Of a stretch of 64,000 nucleotides of DNA, positions 48,895 through 61,364 are shown piece by piece. Both the position numbers and the translations under genes were made by a program. Where the stretch lies: contig OZ025279.1 in assembly GCA_964019165.1 (NCBI GenBank), forward strand, positions 6,750,341 through 6,814,340, in the 5' to 3' direction. The notes under the pieces were generated by a model that worked only from the letters and a program-made list of their open reading frames with translations, was not told the origin of the DNA and ran no database searches. Origin of the DNA: Mastigias papua (taxonomy: Eukaryota > Cnidaria > Scyphozoa > Rhizostomeae > Mastigiidae). Position 1 is the stretch's first letter; every line of letters begins with the position of its first letter.

Positions 48895-50633
48895 GATCAT
48901 TCCCTCCAGTACTATGAACGAATTCATGGGCATAGGAGGAAATTCAGGGGGCTGCATATCTAGCCGCATTGAGCTTCAGCTATTTTCTGTACAATGTATT
49001 GTTTTTTGAATAGCTTCCCAATAAAATTTCTGATTTGAACCACATGTATCTTATACATACTTGCTAATCATAAAACAACAAAATGTACTTTCTAGACAGG
49101 CCCATCTTAACTTTCTAGGAATAATAAGCTGGTGCTTAAGAAGTATAGAACTGGATTATTACATGATATAACTAAATTTGTTTTATGGCAGGTTCTGTCA
49201 TTCATGCCGTCTCTTGCTATCCTCTTGACCCCCTATACATGCATCCCTGAAAAGGACGTATTTGTCCCTGTAAGAATCATCTGTGCTGAAGACACTTTGT
49301 ATAGGTGTAATGACATGAGTCTATGGTAAGGATTGAATGTATCTTCGATATCAAGATAGACTTTTGTATTTCTATAGAACTATGCTTCGTGCTATCATTT
49401 TGGGTGCTTTTGCGAGAATATAAAGTGGACGACAAATTTTTCGACTTTGCGCCTTCCAAAAATAACTTTGCATAAAGGATCTTCATGTTACCGCGAGACC
49501 CAATTCAAATTTTGAAACTAAGGTCCATATTTTTGCATAAATGAAGATTGAAAGGGCATATCTTGAACTTTTAGGGCATTAACAAACCATTCAAATCCAT
49601 ATTAGTATTTTGCTTGTCAATTCAAGATATATAAGTTTATGAATATACTGTGTTACCTACCTGCGCATTTATTATAATTCTTAACGATGCTATTAATCTT
49701 AGTATGTGTGCAAAATAAATGGATCGACAATGGATTGGAGTAAGTGAGATCATGTCCTATTGTTGTCTAGTGCAAGAGACATTTGGCATTTTTTACGATA
49801 CTTCTGATATAAATACTCTCATTCTCGCTCGGTCAATGAGATAAATAAACCCAGAGAAAGACAGAAATGTACAACATCATATCTTTATCTTTATGCTTGA
49901 TTATTTCACAGTAAATCTACTCTACTCGCTACGACAACGTCGACTAACCAACTAATTTTACACTGTGCGATGTACTATCTTAACGTAAGGCAATGAATAA
50001 ACTTCTAAAATTAATTGACTAATCACAAATTAAAAAACGGGATACTACGACGTATCAAATCTTAATTATTTAATAGCTCCGTGATTACAATCAAGACATG
50101 AATGCTGTGAAATCATAGTCAGTATCCAAATCTCACTCTGAACGTGAGGTTTCTACGTAAAATAGAGCTATAATCAATAGGAAGAAAAATACTTCCTTCA
50201 CCACAAAGACGAACCGTTCTGCTAAAAATAAAATGAATGAAACAAACTAATGATGACTAAAGAACCACGTGCTTCTTACATATGAATTTTCATAATTGCG
50301 GAATTGTGCGTTTCCCAACAACCTCAGAGATATCACAGGCTCGCAACTAAGGGTGGGGTCCGAGGGGACTAGACCTTTGCCCTTTTCATCCAGAATGGAA
50401 GTCTCCAGAAATGTTTATATTTGTTGAGTAGATAACCATCATTAAACTGGAATGATAAAGCCCTTGCGTTATTTCCTCCATTTTTTGAATCTGAGAATTA
50501 TTATTCCACGTTTTATCCTCTTTGAAGAATTCTAAGTTGGCCTTCTTGTACAATTACTTTTGTTCTCTAAAGGTATTAATTAGTTGTGCTCTTGGTTCTA
50601 CTATTTGAAGGCTTCTGACTTATCTTGGAGTAT
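48895..50633. other. Non-coding stretch
   Basis: No supported gene or repeat; open frames are under 70 codons. Confidence 0.45.
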
Positions 50634-50634
50634 A

Positions 50635-51063
50635 CCCTCTTTTTTGTATAAGAAGAATTTTATAAGAACACGAGCCTCAAAATTTATGAAAAATCAAGAA
50701 CAAATTAAGATGGAGACGAGTCTGAAGCACTATCATAAAATAATTTGAAACTGCTATAACACTTTTTAAGCCCTACAATGTTTGCCAGAAATTCTTGAAC
50801 CACCTAAATCATAAGTTTGTTAATAAAAGTCATAAGTGTACCAAGACTTCTGTAAGAACGTATATTTTTTGCATTCTGCTAATGTTATTAAAAGTAATAC
50901 CTGCTTCATAAACGCCCAATGTTCTCTTGTATGTTATCTAATGTCTAAATCAACTGCACTCAAATAATTTAAGAACAAATAAGAATAATTTAGCCTCAAA
51001 CTTTTGGAAAAATTAAGAACAGCCAGCTTGAACCTTAAGTTTACTGGTTCTTATAAAAAAGAG
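50635..51063. mobile_element. MITE, family A (copy 3)
   Basis: The left end (CCCTCTTTTTTGTATAAGAA, then AACACGAGCCTCAAA) and the right end, reverse-complemented (CTCTTTTTTATAAGAACC), are inverted. A second AGCCTCAAACTTTTGG near 50990 echoes the inner motif. About 430 bases, non-coding. Confidence 0.6.
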
Positions 51064-51325
51064 TTTATGGCATTTCTTACCCTAGAATCTACTCAAAATG
51101 AAGGCTTGTTAGTTGAAAGCTATTCAAATTAAAAATTCTAACCTGTCTGATCCACAGGCTGTCATTACAAAGGAGTAAACAAATGGAGAGACTGTCGGCT
51201 TCAGATATTTCTTAGAAGATCTCATAAGGATGGGGATTTGTGGTGAAATTACAAGAAGAGTAAAGGGCATCACTCTCCCATAATCAAAAGGGGGATACTA
51301 TTCGGCAATTCATTAATTATTTGTC
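51064..51325. other. Non-coding stretch
   Basis: Nothing recognised. Confidence 0.35.
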
Positions 51326-51329
51326 TTAG

Positions 51330-51425
51330 GCCTCAGAAATCCAGTACTGAACTGTTTTAGCTTTTTGAGCAGCCGAGTACTGCTTTCCTAAAAACCACTT
51401 TCTTATAAACAAAAGCGCAATTTTT
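51330..51425 (-). mobile_element. MITE, family B fragment (reverse)
   Basis: Reverse-complemented: TTTTGTTTATAAGAAAGTGG, then GTACTCGGCTGCTCAAAAAG, then CAGTTCAGTACTGGATTTCT. This is one end and core of family B; the other end is not found. Confidence 0.5.
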
Positions 51426-52490
51426 CTGCTTCATTCATTTTATATCATTGGTTTCATTGCACTTGATAGGGCGCGATAGAATACTGAACTCACCACTTTG
51501 AAAATTCCCCAAAAGAGCATGGAATCATAGTTGGGTGGTCAGGGAGTAAATTTAATCTTCAATCGTCTGTTGCTACTACCATACCATCTAGGAGACAATT
51601 GAAAGTCATTCTGACGGACCAGTTCCTTCCATCAATGCTAGAAATCTGATTTTTGAAACTGCGTTGTACTGATGGTATCCTTTAATGATCAACAAAATAG
51701 TGCTATCGTTTACTACCTCCAGGCCAGTATCATGGCTTGGTACAATAATCACCAAGGACTTACATAGCTTGTAGTATAGCCAATCTTTGGCTGCAGACAA
51801 CGAAATTGTACGTTCACATCTTCCACTGTTAAAAGTAACTTCATTGGAGCTGCACTTTTTATGCATTCCATTAATACATGGAAGCATTTTCTGGTGCCAT
51901 ACTAGCATTTTGCGAGCAATCGAGCATTTTTGAACATTTTATCATTAAAAAACGGGACTTTTTACTAACATATAAGGCCAGTTTTACTGGCACAATTGGG
52001 AAGGGCCTACAGTTATCAACAGGGCCGTTCCAGGGGAATTTTTGGAGGTGTAAAGTAGGACCAAAATTTGCTCAAAGGTGGAAATGGTTCCATTAAGTGA
52101 AGAATATCTTCTGAAGTTTGTTAGTATTATGTATTCAAATTGTTTGCAAATTAGGTGAGTCTATAAATGCAACACAGCACGTTTTACCTAGCATTCATAG
52201 CTTCTAAAGGGATGAGAACGGCTGCACGCATATTGTTATACTTCCCTTTTAGAGCATAATTCTTGAAATGAATAAATTAAGATAATTAATTAATTCTAAA
52301 CTGTTGACGATCTCGTCGTATAAACACTTGTTGGAGATATTTCCAGAGATTTTCAAAACGTATTCCAGCTGTAGGTGTCAAGAAGCGGTAGTTATGAAAG
52401 AATGAGATTCTGGGGACGGAACCACATGAAAAATTTTTAGAGCCACGCCCTTTGCATCTTGGGGAAGCACCTTCTCTACATGTAAAAATT
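51426..52490. other. Non-coding stretch
   Basis: No supported gene. A minus-strand frame of 100 codons (51606-51908) shows no domain. Confidence 0.4.
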
Positions 52491-52494
52491 CAAC

Positions 52495-53100
52495 TTTCTA
52501 AAAGTTCAGTACCGAATTTCTGAGAACAAAGAATGTTTGTAGGTTCATATGGTATAAACTTCCTGTATCTACGCAAGCCCACCATCTAATCTACCTATTT
52601 CAGCAATGCCTAGTGAAGCATAGTTTGGTCACACTTTATCGTCTTGGAAAACGAGAGTTTATTCATGGACATTTAACAGTGTTGTCAACTTCTGAAAATA
52701 TTGAAATTCTGAGGTGCTTTTTATCCTGTTTGACCACCATTCCTTTCGATGGCCATTTAATGTTTCCCGTTATACACCATCTATTCTGATGTCAAACAAC
52801 AAGAGGGTAATGCCTACTTTTTGGGGGGAGTCACAGCCCACAGGACATGGAAAGAAGAAAATGTGTACAGTGTGTAGCCACGTTTTGTAATATATCATTG
52901 CATAGCGTAATTTCTGGAAATTTTCCTGTAAATAAACACTTTATATTCCAGTATCATGCATGTGTAGTGCCTGTATGCCTTTGCAACACACTTAAAGGAA
53001 TTGTATATAATAAAAAAAGAAAGCATTAGGAATATTTTAGGACTAAAGTCATGAAGCAGCTAAGAAAGTTTCAATACTGTGTGAAAAATAACTTGTAGCT
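52495..53100 (+). mobile_element. MITE, family B (long copy, approximate ends)
   Basis: The core AAAGTTCAGTACCGAATTTC near 52500 and the tail motif AAGTCATGAAGCAGCTAAGAAAG at about 53048 (20 bases of it match the 9.54-kb copy closely) have the order of family B. The copy is longer than the others and may contain a later insertion. Confidence 0.4.
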
Positions 53101-53109
53101 AGTTGTATA

Positions 53110-53320
53110 CAGTATGATATATTTTATATATTTTATATTTTATATTATATTTCTTATATTTAAGGAGGGTCACCATTCAGCAATGAAGCTGATTTTCAAG
53201 GGGCCCTCCACTTAACTACTAACAATAAATTTAAAAACAATTAAAAGTAAAAGATACTACATAAGACCCTATTACAACTAATTGTTAAGATAAAAATAGT
53301 TAAAGAAAAAAGTAAAAATC
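53110..53320 (-). mobile_element. 3' UTR and tail of the CR1-like LINE
   Basis: On the minus strand the LINE stop is followed by a short UTR ending TGAATGGTGACCCTCCTTAA and an AT-rich simple-repeat tail (TATATTTTATATT-like). That is typical of CR1-like elements, which end in short microsatellites, not poly(A). Confidence 0.6.
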
Positions 53321-55040
53321 CTAATTAGAGTTTTTATTGCTAAGAAGCTTTTGCTTACAAACTGAAAGGGAGGGTGCCTGTTTGATCTCAAAAGCAAGAT
53401 TATTCCATAATTTGGCTCCGCGGTAGGAAAACCGTTTCTGACCATTCAAAGAAGTGTCATTGGAAGCCTCAGATCCGTAGCAGTATTTCTCAAGTCTCGT
53501 GAGCTGCATTCAGAGTTTCTTTGAAAGAGTTTGCATGTATATTGAGGAGCCTGATTACTTAATGACTTAAAGACTAACTTCTTTGATTCAAAAGAGATCA
53601 AGTCAGCTATGGCCATCCAACCTAATCTCCTAATAAGTGGGCTACTATGGATATCAAAGGCACTGTTTGTCAGTATTCTAGTAGCTCTATTTTGCAGTTT
53701 TTGCAGGTTTAACAGTGTGCTCGAGCCACAGCATCCCACACAGAGCAGCAATAACGAAAGCGGAGTTCAACTATGCTTAGGTATAGTGATCTTAAAGAAG
53801 ACGCAGGGAAAAATTTCTTAGCGTGCTTCAAAAGTCCCAGAGCCTTTGATACCTTCGAAGAGATTGCCTTAATTTGATCCTTCCATTCTAGGCTATCATC
53901 AACTTGCACTCCTAAGTATTTAACTTTTTGCATCACATCTAGGTCATTTCCTTTAATATTTAAGCAGAGCTTACCCCCTGCAACCTTAAGTTTTTGATGC
54001 TTAGGTTTTGAACAGATAAGCATCGACTGACTTTTCGACACATTTAAGGCTAGCTTGTTTCCTTGCATCCATAAATCAAGGCGTCTGGAATCATCATTTA
54101 TGGTCTCACTAAGTTCAGAAATGTCCTGAGATTGTAAGGTAAGACTTGTGTCATCAGCGTACATGGAGACAGTGGAGGCTTTAACAACTTGTGGAGGATC
54201 ATTTATGTAAATTAAAATAGCAGTGGCCCTACACAAGACCCTTGTGGAACACCGACATCAATGTTGCCGATATTAGAGTCGAAGCCTCCAACTCTACAGT
54301 ACTGTTAACGGTTGAAAAGATAAGACTTGAACCGCAACAGCTCATTCAGTTGGAGACCACAATGCTCTAATTTATGACATAGTATGGCATGATCCACTGT
54401 GTCAAATGCTTTTTTAAGATCTATGAAAACTGTCCCAGAGATGCAGCCTTTATCCATTCCCGTGTACCACTTATCGGTGTTTTTTATTAAACAGGTCACC
54501 GTTGAATGGAACTTTCTATAGGCTGATTGACCCCAATATATTAGATTGTTTATGTTAAGGTAGTTGTAAAGCTGGTCAAAAATTAGTTTCTCAAACAGCC
54601 TGGCAACCACTGGCAGAACTGAAATAGGCCGATAGTTTTCTTTGCATGCCCTGTCACCCTCCGTAAAAATAGGAGTGATCCTGGCAATTCTCCATTTATC
54701 AAGGAACAGATTTGATTCAATAGAGGTGTTAAACAGGAGAGCAAGGGAGGTTTTGATGTAAGGAAAGGCCAGTTTCAAGCCAAAAATGACCAAAATTGAA
54801 CATGACAGATTTCGATTGCAGATTGAAAAGTGATGCAAGAAGTAGCTGGAAATGTTATCATTCCCAAATCTTTTTGACGTTTTAATTTTACTAAGTGCTT
54901 CTCCAACTTGCTGTACCTTGTTGAATTTGATGATATACACTTGATGAACTTGAACTTGATGAATACAATGATGGCTAAATTTGTTGAAATTTTGTTCCTC
55001 AATGGGAAAGAACAACTCAGAAAAGAGTTGAGATAGCGTT
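53321..55040 (-). pseudogene. CR1/Jockey-like LINE reverse transcriptase, frameshifted
   Basis: Four frame pieces in order on the minus strand (55015-54305, 54236-53709, 53751-53446, 53509-53321) make one reverse transcriptase. Motifs seen: NYRPISVLPVVARLFEKLIF, GQSAYRKFHSTVTCLI, catalytic FIDLKKAFDTVDHAI, then GVPQGSCVGPLLF across the first break (about 54240-54300), YADDTSL, and the thumb KVKYLGVQVDDSLEW. The end carries the usual RRLGWMAIADL and FSYRGAKLWNNL of this group. The APE-type endonuclease is absent, so the copy is 5'-truncated near 55.04 kb and has at least three frame breaks. It lies between Dab and SYD-1 and is not a host gene. Confidence 0.88.
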
Positions 55041-58000
55041 ATTTTTGATACAGGATACTAAATCTTCCGACAAAATAACAGTTCAGCTTTACAGGGAAAT
55101 TTCCCCCGTGAACCCCTACATCAACACTTCTAATGTACTGTAGATACCAAAGATCATGATCTTTGATAGATGCATAGGTACAGTATGGTATATGTGGAAA
55201 GCTGTTATGAAATAGCCAAAAGATAGGGAGTTCTGCTTTTCCGTAGAGCCTCGTTTTGGGTTTCTCCTGCTGGAAGAATGATAAACTTGAGTTTAACTGT
55301 GGCAAGAGACGAACTGAGTTACAAGTAAGTTTCACCCTTTCAACAAGAGACTTTTACAGGTAAGTCATAAAACTGAGCAGTTTTCAAAATTATTTTCTTA
55401 CAATTATGTTAGTGTTTTGGTCTACATTGCATTGCATCAACTGATCAACAGCAATCACAAAAATAGTTTGCTACTGCAGAATCGTACTTCTCCTATAAGT
55501 ACTTACATCGCCTACATTAGTAAATTATACACCACTCGATACCTCTTAATTAGTAGATTATGATGATGCCACCAATTGCTATATAGCTCAAACTCTTTAA
55601 GGTTTATCCCCAAAATACGAGTTACTGCGAAGAAACATGGCTGTCATGTTTTCTTGCTGCTACGAGGAATAGGGGCAAGGGTGCAGGGTTGGCACTTAAA
55701 TAATCTGAAATTATTGGAATTTTATCTATTTCATTCATATCAGGTTGATCGTTATAGAAATCGATGCATTTTTGATTATCTGATATCATTTAGGAAACAC
55801 TAACGGTAACCCTAACCTTTACGTACCCCTACCCTTTGCTCAGGAGCGACGGGGTGTGATACCCCCAAGGATTGCAAAGTGGTAAATTGTTCGGCAGATT
55901 TTGAAATTTCAGTTGACTACTCGGCAGACTAATATTGTCAATTTATGCAGCAACTGTTGCCTGCTCAGCAACTTGAGACCTGACCCCCCCCCCCCACAAC
56001 CCCCATTTTCTAGCACTGTCCCTGCCTTTGCTAGCTTCTAGAAAATGTTAGCTATGGGGAAAATGATGGTATCATCGTAATCTACTCATCGAGAGCTGTC
56101 AAATGGTGTATGGTTACTTGGGGGTAGGCCATCTAAATTTTTCATTGTGGATTTTAAATTTTTAACATTTCAAATTTTTCAAAGCAAAATTTTTATTCAA
56201 ATCTCACCTTAAATTCACCCAAATTTTTAAAAAAATTGTATCTGTTACATGTTTTTCTGTAGCATCACTTATTGGCAACAACACTAGAACTGAATTTGAT
56301 CTGTAACAGGCTTCCAGCCTACATTACAGTAGTTAGTAGTTATAGTTGTAGTTATCTGTTCCTAGGACAAGGTTTGTCTCCACATTTCCCCTTGTATGCT
56401 AGAGATGTTAGGGTACATACTGTTTGATTTGGGTTTTCACAAAAGCAAATGAAGGAAGTAAGTATAAGAAATGACAATATAGCACTTGAATTTGCATGAG
56501 ATGCTAGGCATGGTAGAGTAGAGAAAACAAATAGAGTTTTTTCTTTAGGAGATTATATTAATGAAATGACAGAGCATTCTGGTTGCCATGAGCACCTGGA
56601 ATGTACATAACCAGATTTCTAGCAAGTCATATGGTGTTGTTGAATCTCCAACCTGCAAGGTATCATATCAAGAGTCTGATATGATTTTTCTCACTCTGGG
56701 ATTAATTTCCATAATGGACATAGGGGATAATGACTTTCCACTTTGTCTAGTTGTAAGTTGTTATAATTAGCTTTGTAATGGCCAGATAATGTTCAGGAGC
56801 TTGTATATTCATCTGTTTCCTCAGATTATCCAAACATCGTATCTGCTGAATCTCACTGCTTCATTTACATAGCCAGTTTATGAATTAAATATTTTGTGCA
56901 CTCCTATCCAGTCTAGTGGCTTTTTATAGACTATTCAATTTAAGTAAACTGTTTCTCACACTAGCCTCCTAATCCACCTTGCACCTCCTCTTCAAGAACC
57001 TTAGAATGGGCAAAATATCTTGTTGACGGTCTGTAATAGCAAAAATCTTAAAAGTTACTAAAATATGCAATTTCTGTCATGAGATACTTAATGTTGAAAT
57101 AAAAGTTTTGAACTAAAATCATACAAATTCTGTGGTTATGATGGTGTTGAGCCATGTTCATTAACATATTGAAGTTGGATGCTTAGTGGTTTTTTCATTA
57201 GCAGATATCTATATAGTGATAAAAATTCAACCAATGATGATATTTTTTATCCTTACTTGGTGTGATGTAGAAAAGTGCTATAGCTACAAAAACATAGCGG
57301 CTGACAGTAGCAATTTTCTCTACAACAGTGAAAGTAAATGATAGTGGGTCTGTTCTTAAATTCCTGCTGTTTTTATTTGTTACCTAGGTGACAGTATAAA
57401 GGATGTGTTGAAATTTATGTAGACTTATCTTCAGCCTTTTGAATTTGTTTGTTGTTATTTTGGCTACCTTTGAGAATATGTCAGAAATTTCATCTGGACA
57501 GATTGCAGGATTTTACCTCATAGGCAGTTTCCAGGACAGAGCCCCCCTGTTACATATGGTGACCATTTTCAGGGACAAACTTGCCAGCATTGAAGGGCTG
57601 TTACATCGATCTTGCAATTTAAAGTGTACTCAATGTCCATCGAAAGTTCATAATGCATTGTCGTCAAAGATCTTGATTTACCATGCTATCACTTTCTGTT
57701 TCACATATTCCCAGCACCCTCTTTACTTGATTACAGTCATTTGCTATAGGTACTGTATTCTAGTACCTTATGTGCTGGATTACCATGACTCTGAAACTAT
57801 CATCAAAGAAACATTAGTAGCTGTTAATGTGTCTATTTAGAGTTCCCTTGTTAAAAATTTTAGAAATTCCCTCTGCTCATTGGCCACTGTTGAATTCAAT
57901 TTGGTAGCAGAAGGGGCTTTAGTTTGATGGTTTTAGCAGTAGCACTTGACTCTTATAGAGATTTTAGGTTCAATTAAGAAATGTTAGTCACATTGGACAT

Positions 58001-58110
58001 TCTCTGATGATTTTCAATGAAGTTTCTTTGTATTTTAATATTAACAATGATCTGCATGCAATCATAAAATATTGGCAGTTTCACTGAAAACAGTAGCATA
58101 TGAAATATTG
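55041..58110. other. Non-coding stretch; poly-C at 55986
   Basis: About 3 kb without a supported gene. A C-rich run lies at 55986-55997. The 133-codon plus-strand frame at 57439-57840 shows no recognisable domain and no splice context, and is taken as chance. Confidence 0.45.
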
Positions 58111-58111
58111 T

Positions 58112-58200
58112 TAGTTTGTATGGCCTGGGTAGTTTGTATGGGCTGGGTAGTTTGTATGGCCTGGGTAGTTTGTATGGCCTGGGTAGTTTCTTTGGCCTAA
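58112..58200. repeat. 18-base tandem repeat, about 5 units
   Basis: The unit GGGTAGTTTGTATGGCCT is repeated about five times with a few changes (one GGGCTG, one TTCTTTGG). The frame encoding Tyr-Lys-Leu-Pro repeats on the minus strand is by-product. Confidence 0.9.
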
Positions 58201-58539
58201 AGGTCAAATAGATCTCTATCACATTGTCTCTCTCACACTCACCAGTATTAAGCACTTTTCGTTGCCTGTTTTGCTTCTTTTCAACCATCTTAGCCAATTA
58301 TTTCTGATTTTTTTAGTTCTGTCTCATATGACCACTATGATTGTAATTGAATGTACCATGTATTGTGGAATACACATTTGTTAGAATGCAGGACATTCAT
58401 AGTTTTCAGTCAATATACACAAAGTGAAGTATTTAGTTTTTATATGATTATTTCATATAAAAAGAACTTAGAAAAATTCTTAGATTTACATGAGTACATG
58501 AGTTTCATAGTCTTTTAAACTGAAGATTCTTGAATACAA

Positions 58540-58640
58540 AATTTATTGCAAAATTTGAAAATATACACAAGCATTTTGTAGCTTTAGTTGATGGTGGCTG
58601 TTAGATTAATGAGATGAAAAATAATCTGCTGTTTATTCTA
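58540..58640 (-). terminator. Candidate poly(A) signals of the SYD-1 gene
   Basis: AATAAA on the minus strand at about 58632-58637 and again at 58542-58547, 210-310 bases past the stop codon. Either would fit; neither is proven. Confidence 0.4.
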
Positions 58641-58847
58641 AATAATGTTGTGATAAAATAATTTATAGGAAATCGCATATATATAAATATATATAAAATT
58701 TGTTATTTGTTTGCTGATAGATAGATAATGTATACTCTCTATTCTTTTGTTTCGATTATTCATCTTTGTATAAAATTAAATTCCATCTCGTATATGGATA
58801 GTAGGGTGCATTCAGGACAAAGCTGAACACTGTATGTTAGATCTAAT

Positions 58848-61364
58848 CTACATGTTTGTTATTTCTATTTCCACACCTCTCTCATGATGTTTGGGCCAGA
58901 TTTTCAGGAGATATTCCAGCGAATCTATGATCTTCTTGAAGTCCAGAACTGCCTTTGTTGTCGGTGGACACATTAGAACCGGCCCGAAGCATACGGCAAG
59001 ATTTGCTATATCCATTTTGTTCTCGCCTCTTTTTTCTTGCACCCTAGTCAAGTGGTCCATTACGTAGATCAATGTGGCCCTACTACCGTAAGGCAGTGTT
59101 CGTAATAGCTCACAAAGGATATCCTGGCGTTTGCTCATGTCAGGTGATATTGCAGAACTTTTTGCTTCGTTAATTAGCTGCAGTGCTGTTTCAGGTATCA
59201 ATGGCTCCGGTAGCTCGCGAAGATAGTCCTTAATAATTCCTGTGAGAACGTTGCAATCAACCCCATTATTTTCTGAGACATCAACCGCGCTGCTATCCTG
59301 ATCGAATGCTGCTTTTAGAAGCTTTTTCTTCTTTGCGTTGCCACTAACGCGATAGATACCGACAATATCCATGCCACGTTTCTCTATCTCGCTTACACAT
59401 TTTCTCAAGATTTTCGGTATAGTGTTGTGCTCTTCATCCAATGTTGAAACGATGTTAAAACCAAATACGCCCCTCTTCCGACTAGAGGGTGTGCGCTTTA
59501 GGTATTTTACTGCTTCTGTAAAATCTAGCGTTAGATGCATTACGCCTGACCCCTCTAACTCTAAAGCAATGGATCGAGAGGTGGAGGTACCTAGCACCTT
59601 TTCCAGAAAAACAACACCACTTCCTCTCATGCTTTCCTGGAGTTCACGATTCTTTTCAAATACGTATATAGTTATCTCACTAGCATGGCTTATTTCGATA
59701 TCAAATTGTTCGTCAAAACTTATGATTTGTTCGGAGCTGTAGCCTTTCCTTGTCGTTGAAGCTTTGAATTCATCGTCAATTTCAATTGTACAATAAAATT
59801 CACACACTCGCATCTTTTGTTTAATTTTCAGTATTTTGTCAACGTACACAGAAAGCATCCCAGAAAAAGCCCGTGTAAACTGCATTTCTGAGTTTAAATC
59901 GTCGCTTCTGTATGGATCGTAGAGACGCTCTGGTATCTCTTTTGTATCTTTTTTTTCATCTTTTAGCAAGCTAGAGAAACCCCGGAATATTCCTAACTTC
60001 GAGGGACTTTTTGGCTGTTCTGTTGTTGGCACTGACCTTCTTTGAGTGTGATTTCCTACTCTTTTTGGACTTTCATCTACATTTTCAAATGTGAATATCG
60101 GCTTTTTATGACTTCTTACATCTTTTTCTCCTTCGTTATCTATTGATTGCACTCTATACAACTCAGCCCTTTTGAAGGCTGCCGAGTTTTGGTTTGGTGA
60201 TGCACTTTGCTGTTTTCTATTATTATTTTCCACATCTTGCTGTGCGACTGAGTTGCTGGGTATTTTCATTGCAGAAGTAGAAGGTGGCGTGGGTAACCGT
60301 CTAGGACTTCTAACTGCCTTGACCGGAACTTCTGGCAGATTCCTGGGCCCCCCAGGCCCATCAAATTCATTTTCATGACTGTCTATATAATTAAAATGCT
60401 CTATCTTCGTGATGGAACTCGATTGGCTGGGCTTTTCAAAATCTTGATGACCTGCTGTCCTTGATCTGCTATTACTCTTATCTGGATTATAAGAATTAGT
60501 AGATAAAATGTTCGCTTTTGTATTCTCAGCATATGGTTTTAATGGCTTTTTGGATGAACAAGTTAATGACTTGATCAGTCTGTTGTTTTCTTCGTCGCTT
60601 AGGCTATAATGATGGCTTTCCTCTGGCAAGCTAAGCTGCTTTACAAGTGTTTCCTGGCGTTTGTGCTCACGAGAGCATTTGTTTTGTTTTTTGTCTTTGT
60701 TTCGTGGGATTTTTTGTCTATTATTTATTGCTATTCTAGATTTGGTGGTTAGCAATAATTTATCAGGTATTTGCATCATTAGGGCTACATCTTCGAGTGG
60801 AAAGCCTCGCAAATTTACTCTGTTGACTTCGAGGACTTCATCTCCTGTGTGCAGCAAACCGTATGCATCCAGAACACTGCCCAATGACACGCGGGAAATA
60901 AACACGCCACTCTTCCGATCGAAGCCGTTTCCCTTTTTGATGAAAAAGCCAAGTCCCTGACCTGGTACTTTTGTTATTTCAATTTTACGTATCCAGTACC
61001 CTTGTTCATCCTGAAAAGTTTCTAATATTCGTGCTATCCGCTGCGATGCCCCATCAAGCAGTGCTAAATCATGCTCACTGTATCCTAACATCCCTTCGTA
61101 TTTCGTACCTTGCTTAACACATTCCATCTCAACCTGCTGTGATTGCTTCTCGTTTTCAGTTGCTTTGATTCGCTCAACTATTTCCTTTGTTATTCCGCAT
61201 ATGCGCGCTGGACTGGCCTTGCCTCTCAGTGAAAATATATCGTTTTCAGTGTGTCGTCTTCTGATTACTTTATATGTCTTGATCTCCTCTGCAATATCAC
61301 TTTTAAAAGTTGGCAAATTTGGCAGCTTCCTCTGTCTACATCCAGTGTCTTTGCTTTGGCTCAT
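58848..61364 (-). CDS. SYD-1/SYDE-type PDZ-C2-RhoGAP protein, single exon
   Basis: An 838-residue protein in one uninterrupted frame. A PDZ domain at about 125-208 has the carboxylate loop GQGLGFFIKKG, then VFISRV and GDEVLEVNRVNLRG. A basic, Ser/Pro-rich linker spans about 210-490. A C2 domain at about 498-620 (FSGMLSVYVDKILKI, then EFYCTIEID) lacks an obvious set of calcium-binding aspartates. A RhoGAP domain at about 632-825 keeps the arginine finger (GIYRVSG, R672), KDYLRELPEPLIP, and MDIANLAVCFGP. This order is that of SYD-1 in worms and flies; vertebrate SYDE1/2 lack the PDZ. By family it organises presynaptic assembly and stimulates GTP hydrolysis on Rho-family proteins. Since the finger is kept, GAP activity is plausible, unlike in C. 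elegans SYD-1. The intron-free frame is unusual and could mean retroposition. Start: first Met (61364), with an AG just upstream (ACACAG then CT) that might end a leader intron. Confidence 0.92.
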   Translation of the reverse strand: MSQSKDTGCRQRKLPNLPTFKSDIAEEIKTYKVIRRRHTENDIFSLRGKASPARICGITKEIVERIKATENEKQSQQVEMECVKQGTKYEGMLGYSEHDLALLDGASQRIARILETFQDEQGYWIRKIEITKVPGQGLGFFIKKGNGFDRKSGVFISRVSLGSVLDAYGLLHTGDEVLEVNRVNLRGFPLEDVALMMQIPDKLLLTTKSRIAINNRQKIPRNKDKKQNKCSREHKRQETLVKQLSLPEESHHYSLSDEENNRLIKSLTCSSKKPLKPYAENTKANILSTNSYNPDKSNSRSRTAGHQDFEKPSQSSSITKIEHFNYIDSHENEFDGPGGPRNLPEVPVKAVRSPRRLPTPPSTSAMKIPSNSVAQQDVENNNRKQQSASPNQNSAAFKRAELYRVQSIDNEGEKDVRSHKKPIFTFENVDESPKRVGNHTQRRSVPTTEQPKSPSKLGIFRGFSSLLKDEKKDTKEIPERLYDPYRSDDLNSEMQFTRAFSGMLSVYVDKILKIKQKMRVCEFYCTIEIDDEFKASTTRKGYSSEQIISFDEQFDIEISHASEITIYVFEKNRELQESMRGSGVVFLEKVLGTSTSRSIALELEGSGVMHLTLDFTEAVKYLKRTPSSRKRGVFGFNIVSTLDEEHNTIPKILRKCVSEIEKRGMDIVGIYRVSGNAKKKKLLKAAFDQDSSAVDVSENNGVDCNVLTGIIKDYLRELPEPLIPETALQLINEAKSSAISPDMSKRQDILCELLRTLPYGSRATLIYVMDHLTRVQEKRGENKMDIANLAVCFGPVLMCPPTTKAVLDFKKIIDSLEYLLKIWPKHHERGVEIEITNM

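Noticed and set aside
57439..57840. 133-codon plus-strand frame
   Set aside because: No recognised domain, no conserved motif, AT-rich surroundings, no splice signals that fit; probably chance.
57974..58297. Minus-strand frame with Arg-Pro-Tyr-Lys-Leu repeats
   Set aside because: It is a translation of the 18-base minisatellite at 58112-58200.
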